A stretch of DNA of 64,000 nucleotides from Chitinophaga horti (GTDB lineage Bacteria > Bacteroidota > Bacteroidia > Chitinophagales > Chitinophagaceae). Of the stretch, positions 1 to 9,868 are shown in pieces (within the stretch, counting starts at the first letter, position 1; the number at the start of each line of letters is the position of its first letter). Under the pieces are notes generated by a model. The model searched no databases and was not told where the DNA came from. It saw only the letters and a program-made list of their open reading frames with translations. Location: the NCBI RefSeq assembly GCF_022867795.2, contig NZ_CP107006.1:5022001-5086000 (forward strand). Reading direction: 5' to 3'. The position numbers were made by a program, and so were the translations under genes.

Positions 1-52
1 TGTAAGTAAGACACCGGATTAAATAGCCGGATACTCCTTTTTTGAAGAAATT

Positions 53-652
53 TTAGAAAAATATTTTGGCAGCCAGCCAAACCGGCCCCAGTAGCGGAAG
101 GTGCGACACCAGCTCGCGCAGCTGCTTCAGTGCTTTTTGCATGAGGTTGAGCACGGACTGATAGTTAATATCCATCACGCCCGCTATTTCATCGTAGGAA
201 AGTTCTTCGTAATAATAGAGGTAGATGATCTCTTTTTGCCGTTTGGGCAGTTCGTTGAGGTAACGCGCGATTTTTGCTTTGAGGTCTTGTTGCTGCTCAG
301 CGGTAATGATAATATCTTCCGTGGAAAATTCGATGTCTGGCTCGGAGGGCGGCAATATTTGCAGGCGCCGCAGGCTACGCAGCTGGTTCAACGTTTGCCG
401 GCGCAGGGCGGTGAGCCAAAAAGCCCGCACATTTTGCAGCATGCCTATCCGCTCTTTCTTAAACCATATCTTGATAAAAAGCTCCTGTACCACATCATTT
501 GCCAGCGCCTCGTCGTTAAGCATAGCAAAGGCATACCGGTACAATACCGGGTGCAGCAGTTCATGAACGTGAGAATAAGCCAGTGTATCTCCGCCCAGCA
601 CCGCCTCCCACCAAATGCGTAAGTTGTCGTCTGTACTCCGGATTTCTGACAT
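53..652 (-). CDS. ECF RNA polymerase sigma factor (FecI/SigW-like)
   Basis: A 199-residue sigma-70 family factor of the extracytoplasmic type. Region 2 lies at about residues 25-95 (YAFAMLNDEALANDVVQELF, then IKIW and the NVRAFWLTALRR segment). Region 4 lies at about 130-180 (LPKRQKEIIYLYYYEELSYDEIAGVM), ending in a helix-turn-helix. The spacer is short, as in ECF factors. In Bacteroidetes such factors usually pair with a FecR anti-sigma gene just downstream and drive a SusC/SusD-type uptake locus. That partner would lie beyond base 1 and cannot be seen. The hydrophobic C-terminus (LLGPVWLAAKIFF) is an unusual tail after region 4. The start at 652 gives the expected N-terminus. Family is firm; the regulon is unknown. 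Confidence 0.9.
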   Translation of the reverse strand: MSEIRSTDDNLRIWWEAVLGGDTLAYSHVHELLHPVLYRYAFAMLNDEALANDVVQELFIKIWFKKERIGMLQNVRAFWLTALRRQTLNQLRSLRRLQILPPSEPDIEFSTEDIIITAEQQQDLKAKIARYLNELPKRQKEIIYLYYYEELSYDEIAGVMDINYQSVLNLMQKALKQLRELVSHLPLLGPVWLAAKIFF

Positions 653-730
653 GATTTAGGCCAAAGCTAACAAAACATTATCCTGTAAAATAAGCAATAG
701 AAATGATTTTTAAAGCAGCTTGGGGTGGAC

Positions 731-768
731 GGAAAAAAGAAGGCCGGGAACTGCTAGCGTCCCCGGCC
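731..768 (-). terminator. intrinsic terminator after the MacB/FtsX permease
   Basis: GGCCGGG at 742-748 pairs with CCCGGCC at 762-768. Read on the minus strand the hairpin is followed by a T-rich run (complement of 733-740). It lies 20 bases past the stop codon of the permease gene. Confidence 0.8.
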
Positions 769-788
769 AAAGGTGTAAAAAATACCGT

Positions 789-3179
789 TTATTCTGTTTT
801 CAGACTTTTGACCGGATCGGAGAAGGCGGTGCTTAATGCGCGTCCACCTACGGTAATCCAGGCGATGAGTACAGACGTCAGGATGGCGATTGCAAACACG
901 CCCACACCCATCGGCGCTCTATAGGCAAAATCCTGCTGCCACGACTGCATAAAGTACCAGGCAATGGGTGCGGAAATCAGGAAAGCGATGCCCGTAAGCA
1001 CCGTGAACTCGCGGGAGAAGAGGTAAAGAATATTCGCCACCGAAGCACCTAACACTTTACGAATGCCCATTTCCTTCTTGCGCTGCACGGCCATGAACGA
1101 CACCAGCCCGTACAGTCCCAGGCAGGAAATGAAGATGGCGATACCGGCAAAGATTTCGTACACGGTTGCCAGTTGTTGCTCCTCCCGGTAAAAGCTGGCC
1201 ACTTTATCGTCGAGGAACTGGTAACTATAACTGTAATCGGGATAAGCGGCGTTCCAGTACTTTTCGATGGCATCCATGGCCGGTTTCACATTTGCGACTG
1301 ACAGACGGATATTCAACACCCGGTACTGCCGCATGGCTGACGACATCAAAATAGGATCGATATGATTGTGTAAGGAACTGCTGTGAAAATCTTTGATCAC
1401 TCCCACGACCGGTAAATTCATCTGCCCCCACAGATCGATGCGTTTACCGATGATCTCGGAAGGATGTTTTAAACCCAGTTTACGCACTAACGACTCATTC
1501 ACAATAAACTCGCGCACCGTATCGGAGGCCGATGAGTAATTATGACCGGCTACAAAATCAATATTGTACACTTTAAAGAAGTCACCATCCGCCCATTTGA
1601 TCGTGGTGGGCCAGTCGGTACCTTCGGAGCGGTTATCGTACCGGAAGCCCGACCACCAGTGGCCATAGTCCGACGGCGTGACGGAGCTGGCACTGACCAT
1701 CGATATACCGGGCTGCTGCAGCAACTGTTGCCGTAACACCGCGATGCGCGAACGACTGGCACTGTCTGGCGGTATAGGTACGTTCACGACTGATTCTTTG
1801 TTATAACCGATGGGCGTATTGCGGAAGTAATCCATTTGGTTCAACACCACGAGCGTGCCGATAATGAGCATTTGTGCGATCACGAATTGGAAAACGACGA
1901 GTGCACGGCGTAAGGACAGGCCGCCGATCGTTTTGGCGGTAATCCTGTTCTTCAACGCCATTACCGGGTTAAAGCCCGATAGTACAATGGCCGGATAAAA
2001 ACCAGATAATAAGGTTACGACGCCGGTGAGCAACACCAGGAAGAGCAACAGCGGCCAGATCTTCGCATCGCCCAGGTTCACCCTTGACTCCAGCAGTACA
2101 TTGATGAAGGGCAGCACGATAAACGCGATGATCGCACCGATGACTACTGCCGATACGGTGATCAGCAGCATTTCACTCATAAACTGGATCACCAGTTGGC
2201 GACGGGTGCTGCCGAGCGTTTTGCGCACCCCGATCTCGCAGGAGCGGCTTACCGCCTGGGCGGTGGCAAGATTGATGAAATTCACGCAGGCAGTAATCAG
2301 CAGGAAGGTGCCGATCAATATTAACGTCAGGCGGCTTTGCCGACTTACGACGGTGCCGCTCAGGTTATCGTACCGGTCGTCGAAGTGTACTTCGCTCATC
2401 GGTTGCAGCAGCGGCGTACGTTTCGAGTCGCTCATATGCCGTTTTACGAGTTCGCGCATTTCACGGCGCACTAAGTCGTGCGATACACCCGGGCGTAAAC
2501 GCACATATAGATTAGATCCGCTGGAAATACTGATCCAATCGTCGAATCCGCCAAAGTAAGTATTGCGGTGGCGGAAAGCCATCTGGATATTAAAGTCGGT
2601 ATTAGCCGGTGGATTTTCGATGATGGCAGCTACTTTACAGTCCTGGCGATTGCGGTAGCGAAAACTTTTACCCAGCGCGTTTTGCCAGGAGCCGTACATG
2701 CGTTCCGCGGTCGCACGGCTTAAGATCGCATTGTTCGGATCTGTCAGTACCATTTTATCGCCCGCCAGGAACTTGAAGCCCGTCATGCTGAAAAAGTCCG
2801 GATCGACAAAAAACACATTGTCTTGCGAAAACTTCTTTGGGTCGCCTTTACCGTCATTAACCAGGATCTGGTCGCCGCTGGTGGTGGCGACGCCGCTTAC
2901 ATATTCGAACTGCGCCAATTCGTTCTTGAAAGCTTCCGGCATGGGGAGTGAAATGGCATCGTTGAGGTTCGGGCCGTTGGTACCGGTATCTGCGACGACT
3001 ACCCGGTACAGGCGGCCGACCTCCGGATGAAAGGTATCGAAACTCAGGTGGAATTGCAGTACCAGGAAGATGAGCACACAGGCGGCAATGCCCGTGGCCA
3101 GGCCCGCGATATTGATGATCGCGTAACTTTTATTACGCTTCAGGTTACGAAAAGCGATCTTTAAATAGTTCCTGAACAT
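789..3179 (-). CDS. ABC transporter permease, MacB-like with two FtsX domains
   Basis: A 796-residue inner-membrane protein. The order is an N-terminal transmembrane helix (IINIAGLATGIAACVLIFLV), a MacB-type periplasmic core domain to about residue 270, and a first FtsX domain (SRSCEIGVRKTLGSTRRQLV). A repeat of the layout follows, and the second FtsX domain near the C-terminus carries the matching motif (RKKEMGIRKVLGASVANILY). This duplicated form of about 800 residues is abundant in Bacteroidetes. It normally works with a separate ATPase, which is not in this window. Such systems move peptides, lipids or lipoproteins across the envelope, or act as mechanotransmission devices; the substrate cannot be read from the sequence. 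It is a single gene with its own terminator. Confidence 0.9.
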   Translation of the reverse strand: MFRNYLKIAFRNLKRNKSYAIINIAGLATGIAACVLIFLVLQFHLSFDTFHPEVGRLYRVVVADTGTNGPNLNDAISLPMPEAFKNELAQFEYVSGVATTSGDQILVNDGKGDPKKFSQDNVFFVDPDFFSMTGFKFLAGDKMVLTDPNNAILSRATAERMYGSWQNALGKSFRYRNRQDCKVAAIIENPPANTDFNIQMAFRHRNTYFGGFDDWISISSGSNLYVRLRPGVSHDLVRREMRELVKRHMSDSKRTPLLQPMSEVHFDDRYDNLSGTVVSRQSRLTLILIGTFLLITACVNFINLATAQAVSRSCEIGVRKTLGSTRRQLVIQFMSEMLLITVSAVVIGAIIAFIVLPFINVLLESRVNLGDAKIWPLLLFLVLLTGVVTLLSGFYPAIVLSGFNPVMALKNRITAKTIGGLSLRRALVVFQFVIAQMLIIGTLVVLNQMDYFRNTPIGYNKESVVNVPIPPDSASRSRIAVLRQQLLQQPGISMVSASSVTPSDYGHWWSGFRYDNRSEGTDWPTTIKWADGDFFKVYNIDFVAGHNYSSASDTVREFIVNESLVRKLGLKHPSEIIGKRIDLWGQMNLPVVGVIKDFHSSSLHNHIDPILMSSAMRQYRVLNIRLSVANVKPAMDAIEKYWNAAYPDYSYSYQFLDDKVASFYREEQQLATVYEIFAGIAIFISCLGLYGLVSFMAVQRKKEMGIRKVLGASVANILYLFSREFTVLTGIAFLISAPIAWYFMQSWQQDFAYRAPMGVGVFAIAILTSVLIAWITVGGRALSTAFSDPVKSLKTE

Positions 3180-3372
3180 GTGGTTTTAGGTTTGGGTAAG
3201 CATCAGGAAGCATCCCGCGTACCAAAATCAATCTCTATGGTTATCAATATATTTAAATATTGTCAGATAGATGCACATGTGCGAAATCGAACATTGCCCG
3301 TCCGCTATTGTTCCGGCTTATCTAGTTCTTTGCCGCGGGTTGCTGCAAGGCATTGCCGTCGTATTGTGAAGA

Positions 3373-3404
3373 TAAAAAAAGGGGCCGTGTTACCACAGCC
3401 CCTT
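3373..3404 (-). terminator. intrinsic terminator after the S9 peptidase
   Basis: The stem is AAGGGGC / GCCCCTT with GTG/CAC inside and a TTAC loop. Read on the minus strand it is followed by the complement of the A-run at 3374-3380. It sits directly after the stop codon of the peptidase gene. Confidence 0.75.
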
Positions 3405-3409
3405 CGTTG

Positions 3410-5812
3410 TTATTTAGCGTCTTTCAAGTACTTCGTTAGCCATTGGTCCATCTCCCACAACATATGCAAAATGCTTTCCTTCGCGGCGTAGCCGTGGCTT
3501 TCCTGCGGCAGGAACACCAGGCGGGCGATGCCGCCATTACCTTTGATCGCGTTGTACAGCCTTTCGCTCTGTACCGGGAACGTGCCGGAGTTATTATCCG
3601 CCTCGCCGTGAATCATGAGTAAAGGTTCTTTGATTTTATCTGCATAGGAGAAAGGTGACATTTTATAGTACACCTCCGGCGCCTGCCAGTACGTGCGCTG
3701 CTCGTTCTGAAAACCGAATGGCGTAAGTGTACGGTTGTATGCGCCACTGCGCGCGATACCGGCCTTAAAGATATCGGTATGCGCCATGAGGTTCGCTGTC
3801 ATAAACGCGCCGTAAGAGTGACCACCTACAGCCAGCCTGTTTTTGTCGCCCACACCCATCGATGTGATTTTTTCTGCGGCGGCTTCGGCGTTCATCACTA
3901 CCTGTTCAATAAAGTTATCATTCGGCTCCCGGTTGCCCTCGCCTACGATCGGCATTTCGGTAGCGTCCATTACAGCGAAGCCCTGCGTTACCCAGAAGAT
4001 GGCGGAACCATAACCCACGCGCGTGAAGCGGTATTGCGAACCACGCACCTGGGCGGCATCGCTGGCACTCTTATATTCACGCGGATAAGCCCACATCAAT
4101 ACCGGCAAACGCCCATCCTTTGCGGGATCGTAACCTTTGGGCAGGTAGAGCATTGCGGTAAGGTCAACGCCGTCTTTACGTTTGTATTTCAGTAGTTGTT
4201 TCTGTACACCGAGCAGCTGTGGCTGAGGATGCGTAAAGGATGTAAGCTGCGTTGATTTTTTCCTTTTGATATCGCGCAGGAAGTAGTTCGCGGGGTCTTC
4301 TACAGACTCGCGGCTGGTGATGACGAGCAGTTTAGCCGGATCGATGATTTCTACCGGCGTTTCGTAGTAAGGAGCTGCACTGCGCCAGAGGATGTTTTGC
4401 TTACGCGTTTCCAGGTTAAAGGAAGCAATGAAAGGCATGTCGCCTTGTGGCGATGCACCTTCGGAAGTCATCAGTAATTCTTTCGCGGGAGAGATGTACA
4501 ACACATTCGTACCGAAGCTGCTCTTCACCGTTACCGGGTCTCCGGGATCGTTGTAGCGATCATTATCGGAACGATCGATGAGTACGACAGGCTCCTTCGC
4601 CAGGTTGGACGGATCGATCTTACTTACTTTTGTTTTCTGCAGACTGCGCATCCCTTCGGATAGCAATGCCAGTTGGGCATTACCCCATTGTAAGCCCCGA
4701 TAACGCATGGTAGTACGCGCGAGTGATACCGCTTCGCCGGTGAATGGGGCTGTCAGCATTTTCACTTCATCTCTCACCGCAATTTTTCTACGCGGATCGC
4801 CGCCATCTAATGCCTGTACCCAAACCACCGTCGCTGCCACATCTGCGCGCCAGTTAAAGCTGCGCGGAAAACTAACCGTCGCATCAAAACCCGTCGGCCT
4901 GATTTCGTCCAATGGATTTTCTGCCAGCGTTTTTACCTTTTCGCCGGATATTTTGATGATCTCGATCGTTGTCGGGAAACGTTCTGCCGGCACCAGGTAA
5001 GAGTAAGGTTTACGCAGCCGGTTCACGAGCAGGTATTGTTTATCCGGCGAAGGCCTTACGGAAGTATACACCGCAGCAGGCGCGATGACTTTCTCGCTGC
5101 CATTGCCTACAACCACCAATTCCGTCTGGAAGTAATAATCGAACAGTTTTTCGTCATACGGATTCTTGAGCAAATCCTGGTAAGTGGCGGCCGGGGCGGC
5201 TTTACCTTTTGTTTCCTGTACGGTAGGCCCTTCTGCCGCCAACGGTTTTTCGGGCGCAGCACCCATATTTACTGGCACGGCCTGTACCAGTATGGCATCG
5301 TCGCTTAACCAGGCGATTGGATTACCGATCGTTGTATTGATCTTACGCCGGCTCACTTGTGTTGCAGTTTTAGCAGCTACATCCGCCTTCCATAACGTGA
5401 TGCCATTTGTACCTGTCACCAGGAACGCGAAGTATTTGCCCGACGGTGACCAGCTGATAGCTCCGATGCGGGCATCTGCAGGCAGGCCGGTTACGGGTGA
5501 TTGCTTTTTCGTATTTGGATCGGTAATCGTAATGTTCGTATAATAACTGCTGCGGCTTTGCCCGAAGGTAGCAGGATTGATACGTTGCCCGGCGAGGCGA
5601 TATTCCGGCTGCGACAACTCTTCTATGGTCGGGTAGGTGCTGCGGCCGAGCAACAGCATCACCGTACCTTTATCGTTAAAACTCACAGCTGGTGTGGCAG
5701 GCGCCATGGCCAGATCGTAAATCGCCGCGGGTGGGCGTTGGTATTTCAGCTCGTCCTGCGCGAAAGCCTGTACGGCTACTAGCAACAGGGCGGAAAGCAC
5801 TAATTTCTTCAT
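3410..5812 (-). CDS. secreted prolyl oligopeptidase family (S9) serine peptidase
   Basis: The protein has 800 residues when started at the ATG whose first base is 5812. This start is preferred over an upstream in-frame ATG at 5839 because it opens directly into a signal peptide (MKKLVLSALLLVAVQAFAQ). Residues 30-540 form the beta-propeller-like region. The C-terminal alpha/beta-hydrolase domain has the nucleophile in GGHSYG (Ser near 666), an Asp in HGEADNNSG (near 739) and a His in PQESHGY (near 773). The size and arrangement match S9 peptidases of the glutamyl-endopeptidase-like or acylaminoacyl-peptidase type common in Bacteroidetes. It probably degrades peptides in the periplasm or outside the cell. 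Cleavage specificity cannot be deduced. It is transcribed alone, with its own terminator. Confidence 0.9.
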   Translation of the reverse strand: MKKLVLSALLLVAVQAFAQDELKYQRPPAAIYDLAMAPATPAVSFNDKGTVMLLLGRSTYPTIEELSQPEYRLAGQRINPATFGQSRSSYYTNITITDPNTKKQSPVTGLPADARIGAISWSPSGKYFAFLVTGTNGITLWKADVAAKTATQVSRRKINTTIGNPIAWLSDDAILVQAVPVNMGAAPEKPLAAEGPTVQETKGKAAPAATYQDLLKNPYDEKLFDYYFQTELVVVGNGSEKVIAPAAVYTSVRPSPDKQYLLVNRLRKPYSYLVPAERFPTTIEIIKISGEKVKTLAENPLDEIRPTGFDATVSFPRSFNWRADVAATVVWVQALDGGDPRRKIAVRDEVKMLTAPFTGEAVSLARTTMRYRGLQWGNAQLALLSEGMRSLQKTKVSKIDPSNLAKEPVVLIDRSDNDRYNDPGDPVTVKSSFGTNVLYISPAKELLMTSEGASPQGDMPFIASFNLETRKQNILWRSAAPYYETPVEIIDPAKLLVITSRESVEDPANYFLRDIKRKKSTQLTSFTHPQPQLLGVQKQLLKYKRKDGVDLTAMLYLPKGYDPAKDGRLPVLMWAYPREYKSASDAAQVRGSQYRFTRVGYGSAIFWVTQGFAVMDATEMPIVGEGNREPNDNFIEQVVMNAEAAAEKITSMGVGDKNRLAVGGHSYGAFMTANLMAHTDIFKAGIARSGAYNRTLTPFGFQNEQRTYWQAPEVYYKMSPFSYADKIKEPLLMIHGEADNNSGTFPVQSERLYNAIKGNGGIARLVFLPQESHGYAAKESILHMLWEMDQWLTKYLKDAK

Positions 5813-5953
5813 AAACAGACTAAAAAATTGTAACGGCACAAGATAGCGAATTCGGAAAAGGGCGACAATTTATCCGGGACGGGCGGTAATAGCAGCAAGA
5901 TGATGTGGGGTAGTTTAAGATGCATAGCTTTGGTACCCGAAACAGGCATACAA

Positions 5954-5985
5954 TAAAAACGGGCTCCCCCGAAGAGGAACCCGTT
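5954..5985 (-). terminator. intrinsic terminator after the first SGNH/T9SS gene
   Basis: AACGGG at 5958-5963 pairs with CCCGTT at 5980-5985. On the minus strand the hairpin is followed by a short T-run (complement of 5954-5959). It lies 20 bases past the stop codon. Confidence 0.7.
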
Positions 5986-6005
5986 ATCTATGCAGCAGGC
6001 TGCCG

Positions 6006-9000
6006 TTACTGTTTTACAAGTCGGAGTTTAGTTTTTCCGCCATCTATCAACACATAATAGATACCACTACTCCAGTTACCAGCTTCGATGCGGGTACCAT
6101 TTTCGTAGGATGCATGACGATAAACCAGCGCGCCAGCAGTGTTAAACACCTCCACCTGGTGGCCACCAGCAGATAACCCATTGATGCGGAAGTCGCCGGA
6201 AGTTGGATTCGGGGTTAGCAGTTCCAGCTGCGCACCTGCTTCAGGCGTTGGTGCTGCAAATGCCAGCCGCGATCCGGATCCAGGCGATACGGAGATACTG
6301 CTGCTATTGAATGTACGCGCCGCAGAATCTTCCAATTGCACACGATAATGGGTAAGCGCGGTAACCGTAAAGTTATCGTTGTAGCTGTACGAAGCGCCTG
6401 TTAACGTTCGACCTGCCGCGTTCTGCGTACTCACTGTCGTCCACGACCAACCGTTGGTGCTGCGTTGCAGCCGCCATTTCGAGCTTTCCTTTTCAATACT
6501 GCTCGTCCATTGCACACTCGGTTTACCACCTACAAGTACCGCTGTAAATGAACTGAGGTTCACAGGCTGCAACTGCACCGGATCAGGCAAAGCTTTTACG
6601 GCCGGACTGTAAGTTGCGCTGCCATTCGTCGTTTCCATCTTCAGGCGATAGAAGAAGGCGATAGATGGCACCAACGGATCTTTGTAAGTGTATTGCCTTG
6701 CCGTTGTGCTGTTGCCGGCTGCCGGTACAAACGCGAGTATGTCCCAGGTGACAGAATCCACACTTCGTTGTAATACAAATTTAGACGTATTGGTTTCGCT
6801 CGCGGTCGACCAGTTAAGGTAACCGTCGTCGTAGTCGCGCGTTACGGTAAAGCTCGTGAGCGCAAACGGCCCGGTCGCATAAGCCAGCAATGCCGAAGCG
6901 CTGTAGAATGCCCGGTAGCCGGTGTCTTCCATCTTCAGGCGATAATATACGTTTTGCGTGAACACGGTACTGTCGGTAAAGCTGTAACTACGCGCCGTAG
7001 TGGAATTACCCGCTGCCGCGATCGTGCGGATGCCCGTCCAGCCGGTGTTGTTCAAACTCCGTTCTACGGTGAAGCGTAAGGTGTTTTTCTCACGCGTGGT
7101 CACCCATTGTACGAACGGATAGCTGCCCACTTTGGTAACGGTCGGTCCGGTATAGGTGAACGGCTGTGCATACAGTGGGTCTGGCTGTATTTTAATACCG
7201 CCGCTGTACGTATGCACACCAGCAGTGTCTTCCATATGCAAACGATAGTACCATACCTGTTGCGGCACGTTAGTGTTCGCAAATGTGTAGTTCACCGGCA
7301 CAGCGGAAGTGCCGGTCGCTGGTACGTTACCTACCGTCGTCCAGGCAGCGGAATCGGCGCTACGTTCTACGATGAAACGCAGGCTGCCGTTTTCGCTGGC
7401 GGTGGTCCAGGCGAGGTTGCGCTGGTTGTAGTCGGCGGTACCGGTAAAGGCTGTCAGCACAAACGGAATGACCAGTTTATTGAGCTTTACAGAATCGCTG
7501 TAGAAAGCACGCTGACTGGTATCTTCCATTTTAAGGCGATAGTACACATCTTCGTTCAAGATGCTGTTGTCGGTAAAGCTGTAGTTACGTAAGGTATTGC
7601 TGTTACCGGCGGCGTTCACCGTGCCCGCGGTCGTCCAGCTGGTTGTAGACAGGCGGCGTTGTACGGTAAAGCGGAGTGTATTCTTTTCTTTCGTGGTGCT
7701 CCATTGTACGTAAGGCAGGTTATTCTGTCGCGTAACGGTTGGGCCGCTATATACGAACGGCTTCGCGTACGAGGAATCTGCCTGCACTTTCACTACGTTC
7801 GAGTAGTAGCTGCCGCCAGAAAGGCCTTCCATCTTCAACTGATAGTAATAAGTCTGCAGCGTGGCCGGTTTATCGACATAAGTATAATAACGCGGCGTGG
7901 TCGAAGTACCGGCTGCGTTCACCACCGTTACAGTCGTCCAGCTAACAGAATCTGCGCTGCGCAAGAGCGAGAAACGCCAGCTGTTGTATTCCGTAAGTGT
8001 TTTCCAGCCTGCGTTAAACTGGTCCCAGTCGGCAGTTACGGAGAAGCTGTCCAGCGCGAACGGCGGCTGTGGTTTCAGCAGTTTTACTGAATCACTGAAG
8101 GTGCTGCGGCCTAAACTGTCTTGCAGGCGTAAGCGATAGAATACGTCGAAGTTGAATCGGTTATGATCGATGTAAGTATAGCTGCGTAGTGTGGACGAGC
8201 GGCCGGCGGCGTTTACCGAATCGATGGTGGCCCAACCTGCGCCGTTGTTGCGGAGGATGAAGAACTTATCCGTATACTTTTCGCGGGTGGTCTGCCAGCT
8301 CAGATTGGCGGCAGTATCGTTACCCGTCACCGCGAAGTTTTGCAGCACGAAAGGTTTCCAATAACCACTGTCAGCGTTTACGCGAATACTGTCGGTAAGG
8401 AACTGTCGGCCGCTGCTATCGCTGATGTGCAGGCGGTAGTAAAACGAACTATCCGAAGTAAGTGTATCTGTATACGTATAATTCGTTGGTACGGTAGCGT
8501 TACCCGCAGCAGGCAAATCTGCTATCTGCTTCCAGGTTGATACGGCCGTTTTTCTCTGCAGTTTGATGCGATGCAATTTTGTTTCGAAAGTGGTAGTCCA
8601 GTCGAGCTTCGCTGTATTATAGCGTGCAACGCCGGTGAAGGACGAGAGGGCATAAGGAACAGGTTGCGCATCAAACTTAACCCCACGCGTGTAGAAGATG
8701 CGGTTGCGACTGTCGCGCAGTTTGAGGCGATAATAGATAGCAGTACTCTGTGTGCTGTTATCTGCGAAGGTATAATTGCGGGTAACGATATTACTGCCGT
8801 TGGCCGCTACTACACCCACCGAATCCCAGGCCAGCGAATCGAGGCTGCGTTGTACCACGTACTGCGTCATCAGGCGTTCGCCGGTAACCGTCCAGGCGAC
8901 AGACCTGCCGCTGCCGGCTGCCGTTACCGCCAGGCTTTGCAGGCGGATCGGGCCTTTACACAGTGTATCGGGAATACCTTCCGCCACCGTTCTCTCGAAC

Positions 9001-9662
9001 ATAATACGATGTGCGGCATTATTCAGGTGGATGCCATCTCCCGACGCATATGCAGAATTGATCGTACCATCGGTATTGGCGAAGGTCGTCCAGAAGTCGA
9101 TGTACTTAGCGCCGAAACGCGTGGCCAGCCAGTCTCGCATATCCATCAACGGTTGCCGCGAGGCGCCCCACATCTGGTCGCGGGGCTGGGTAGACGTTAC
9201 CCAAACAGCGATGTTCATGGAATCGGCTGTGGCCCAAATACGGTTAAAGTTGGCTTGTTGTTCCGCCAGGGGATAACCGGCGGAGGCATCGTTAGAGGGT
9301 AAACTGATCAGGATGGCATCCGGCGAAAACTCATTGATCGCGCGGGTGATGTTTACCGCCGGATCAGGAGCGGGGCGCGAGTCGCCCGGAATGACAGGCG
9401 GCCTGTACCAGCTGGGCTGCACGGCATACGTGTTGATACCGCCTGTAGCGATATTATACACCGCCCAGTTTGGGTGTATGGCTTCGAGGTGCCGCTTCAG
9501 CCGGCGACCAAAGGAGCTGTCGATACTCGTGGGGCCCGACCAGCCGGCGGCGGTGGACGATCCCACAATTACCAGCCTGAACCCTTTATCGGTACAAACC
9601 TGGGCAAACGTGGACGGGGCACTGAGTAATGCAAGCAGCAACAGTGCATAGAAATGTTTCAT
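6006..9662 (-). CDS. secreted SGNH/GDSL hydrolase with nine FN3-like repeats and T9SS type A sorting domain
   Basis: The protein has 1218 residues from the ATG at 9662, chosen because it starts a clear signal peptide (MKHFYALLLLALLSAPSTFAQ). Residues about 25-240 form an SGNH hydrolase: nucleophile block VGSSTAAG (Ser near 36), the Gly block ATGG, the Asn block LPSND and the catalytic His in DGIHLNNAAH. Nine repeats of about 95 residues follow, each built on W-T/S-T-x-x-E, a V/LQRS strand, an AAGNS turn, Y-x-Y/F-x-D and YYRLKMEDT. They look like degenerate fibronectin type III modules. The last 75 residues (LTPNPTSGDFRINGLS to the end) are a T9SS sorting domain. The protein is therefore predicted to be exported and anchored at or released from the surface. 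Substrate unknown; an ester or acetyl group on a polysaccharide is a reasonable guess. It is a tandem paralogue of the next gene. Confidence 0.88.
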   Translation of the reverse strand: MKHFYALLLLALLSAPSTFAQVCTDKGFRLVIVGSSTAAGWSGPTSIDSSFGRRLKRHLEAIHPNWAVYNIATGGINTYAVQPSWYRPPVIPGDSRPAPDPAVNITRAINEFSPDAILISLPSNDASAGYPLAEQQANFNRIWATADSMNIAVWVTSTQPRDQMWGASRQPLMDMRDWLATRFGAKYIDFWTTFANTDGTINSAYASGDGIHLNNAAHRIMFERTVAEGIPDTLCKGPIRLQSLAVTAAGSGRSVAWTVTGERLMTQYVVQRSLDSLAWDSVGVVAANGSNIVTRNYTFADNSTQSTAIYYRLKLRDSRNRIFYTRGVKFDAQPVPYALSSFTGVARYNTAKLDWTTTFETKLHRIKLQRKTAVSTWKQIADLPAAGNATVPTNYTYTDTLTSDSSFYYRLHISDSSGRQFLTDSIRVNADSGYWKPFVLQNFAVTGNDTAANLSWQTTREKYTDKFFILRNNGAGWATIDSVNAAGRSSTLRSYTYIDHNRFNFDVFYRLRLQDSLGRSTFSDSVKLLKPQPPFALDSFSVTADWDQFNAGWKTLTEYNSWRFSLLRSADSVSWTTVTVVNAAGTSTTPRYYTYVDKPATLQTYYYQLKMEGLSGGSYYSNVVKVQADSSYAKPFVYSGPTVTRQNNLPYVQWSTTKEKNTLRFTVQRRLSTTSWTTAGTVNAAGNSNTLRNYSFTDNSILNEDVYYRLKMEDTSQRAFYSDSVKLNKLVIPFVLTAFTGTADYNQRNLAWTTASENGSLRFIVERSADSAAWTTVGNVPATGTSAVPVNYTFANTNVPQQVWYYRLHMEDTAGVHTYSGGIKIQPDPLYAQPFTYTGPTVTKVGSYPFVQWVTTREKNTLRFTVERSLNNTGWTGIRTIAAAGNSTTARSYSFTDSTVFTQNVYYRLKMEDTGYRAFYSASALLAYATGPFALTSFTVTRDYDDGYLNWSTASETNTSKFVLQRSVDSVTWDILAFVPAAGNSTTARQYTYKDPLVPSIAFFYRLKMETTNGSATYSPAVKALPDPVQLQPVNLSSFTAVLVGGKPSVQWTSSIEKESSKWRLQRSTNGWSWTTVSTQNAAGRTLTGASYSYNDNFTVTALTHYRVQLEDSAARTFNSSSISVSPGSGSRLAFAAPTPEAGAQLELLTPNPTSGDFRINGLSAGGHQVEVFNTAGALVYRHASYENGTRIEAGNWSSGIYYVLIDGGKTKLRLVKQ

Positions 9663-9807
9663 GCAAAACAATTTTGAGGCTCGATAAGAAATAATGTTTC
9701 TGGTTCGGTAGGGGTATGGGGCTAATAAGATAAAAGTACTCCGGCGAATTGCCGTTTCATATAGCATCTTCATGTGATCATCGCGAATACAGCTGCATTT
9801 CAGCCCA

Positions 9808-9846
9808 CAAAAAAGCCCGTTCAGTCATTTTAAGACTAAACGGGCT
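9808..9846 (-). terminator. intrinsic terminator after the second SGNH/T9SS gene
   Basis: AGCCCGTT at 9814-9821 pairs with AACGGGCT at 9839-9846, and AGTC/GACT extends the stem inward. On the minus strand the hairpin is followed by a T-run (complement of 9809-9814). Confidence 0.85.
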
Positions 9847-9868
9847 ATTCGTTATTTATACAGTAGGA

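Noticed and set aside
3180-3491. 103-codon plus-strand frame between the permease and the S9 peptidase
   Set aside because: It overlaps the terminator and the 3' end of the peptidase gene and has no family features.
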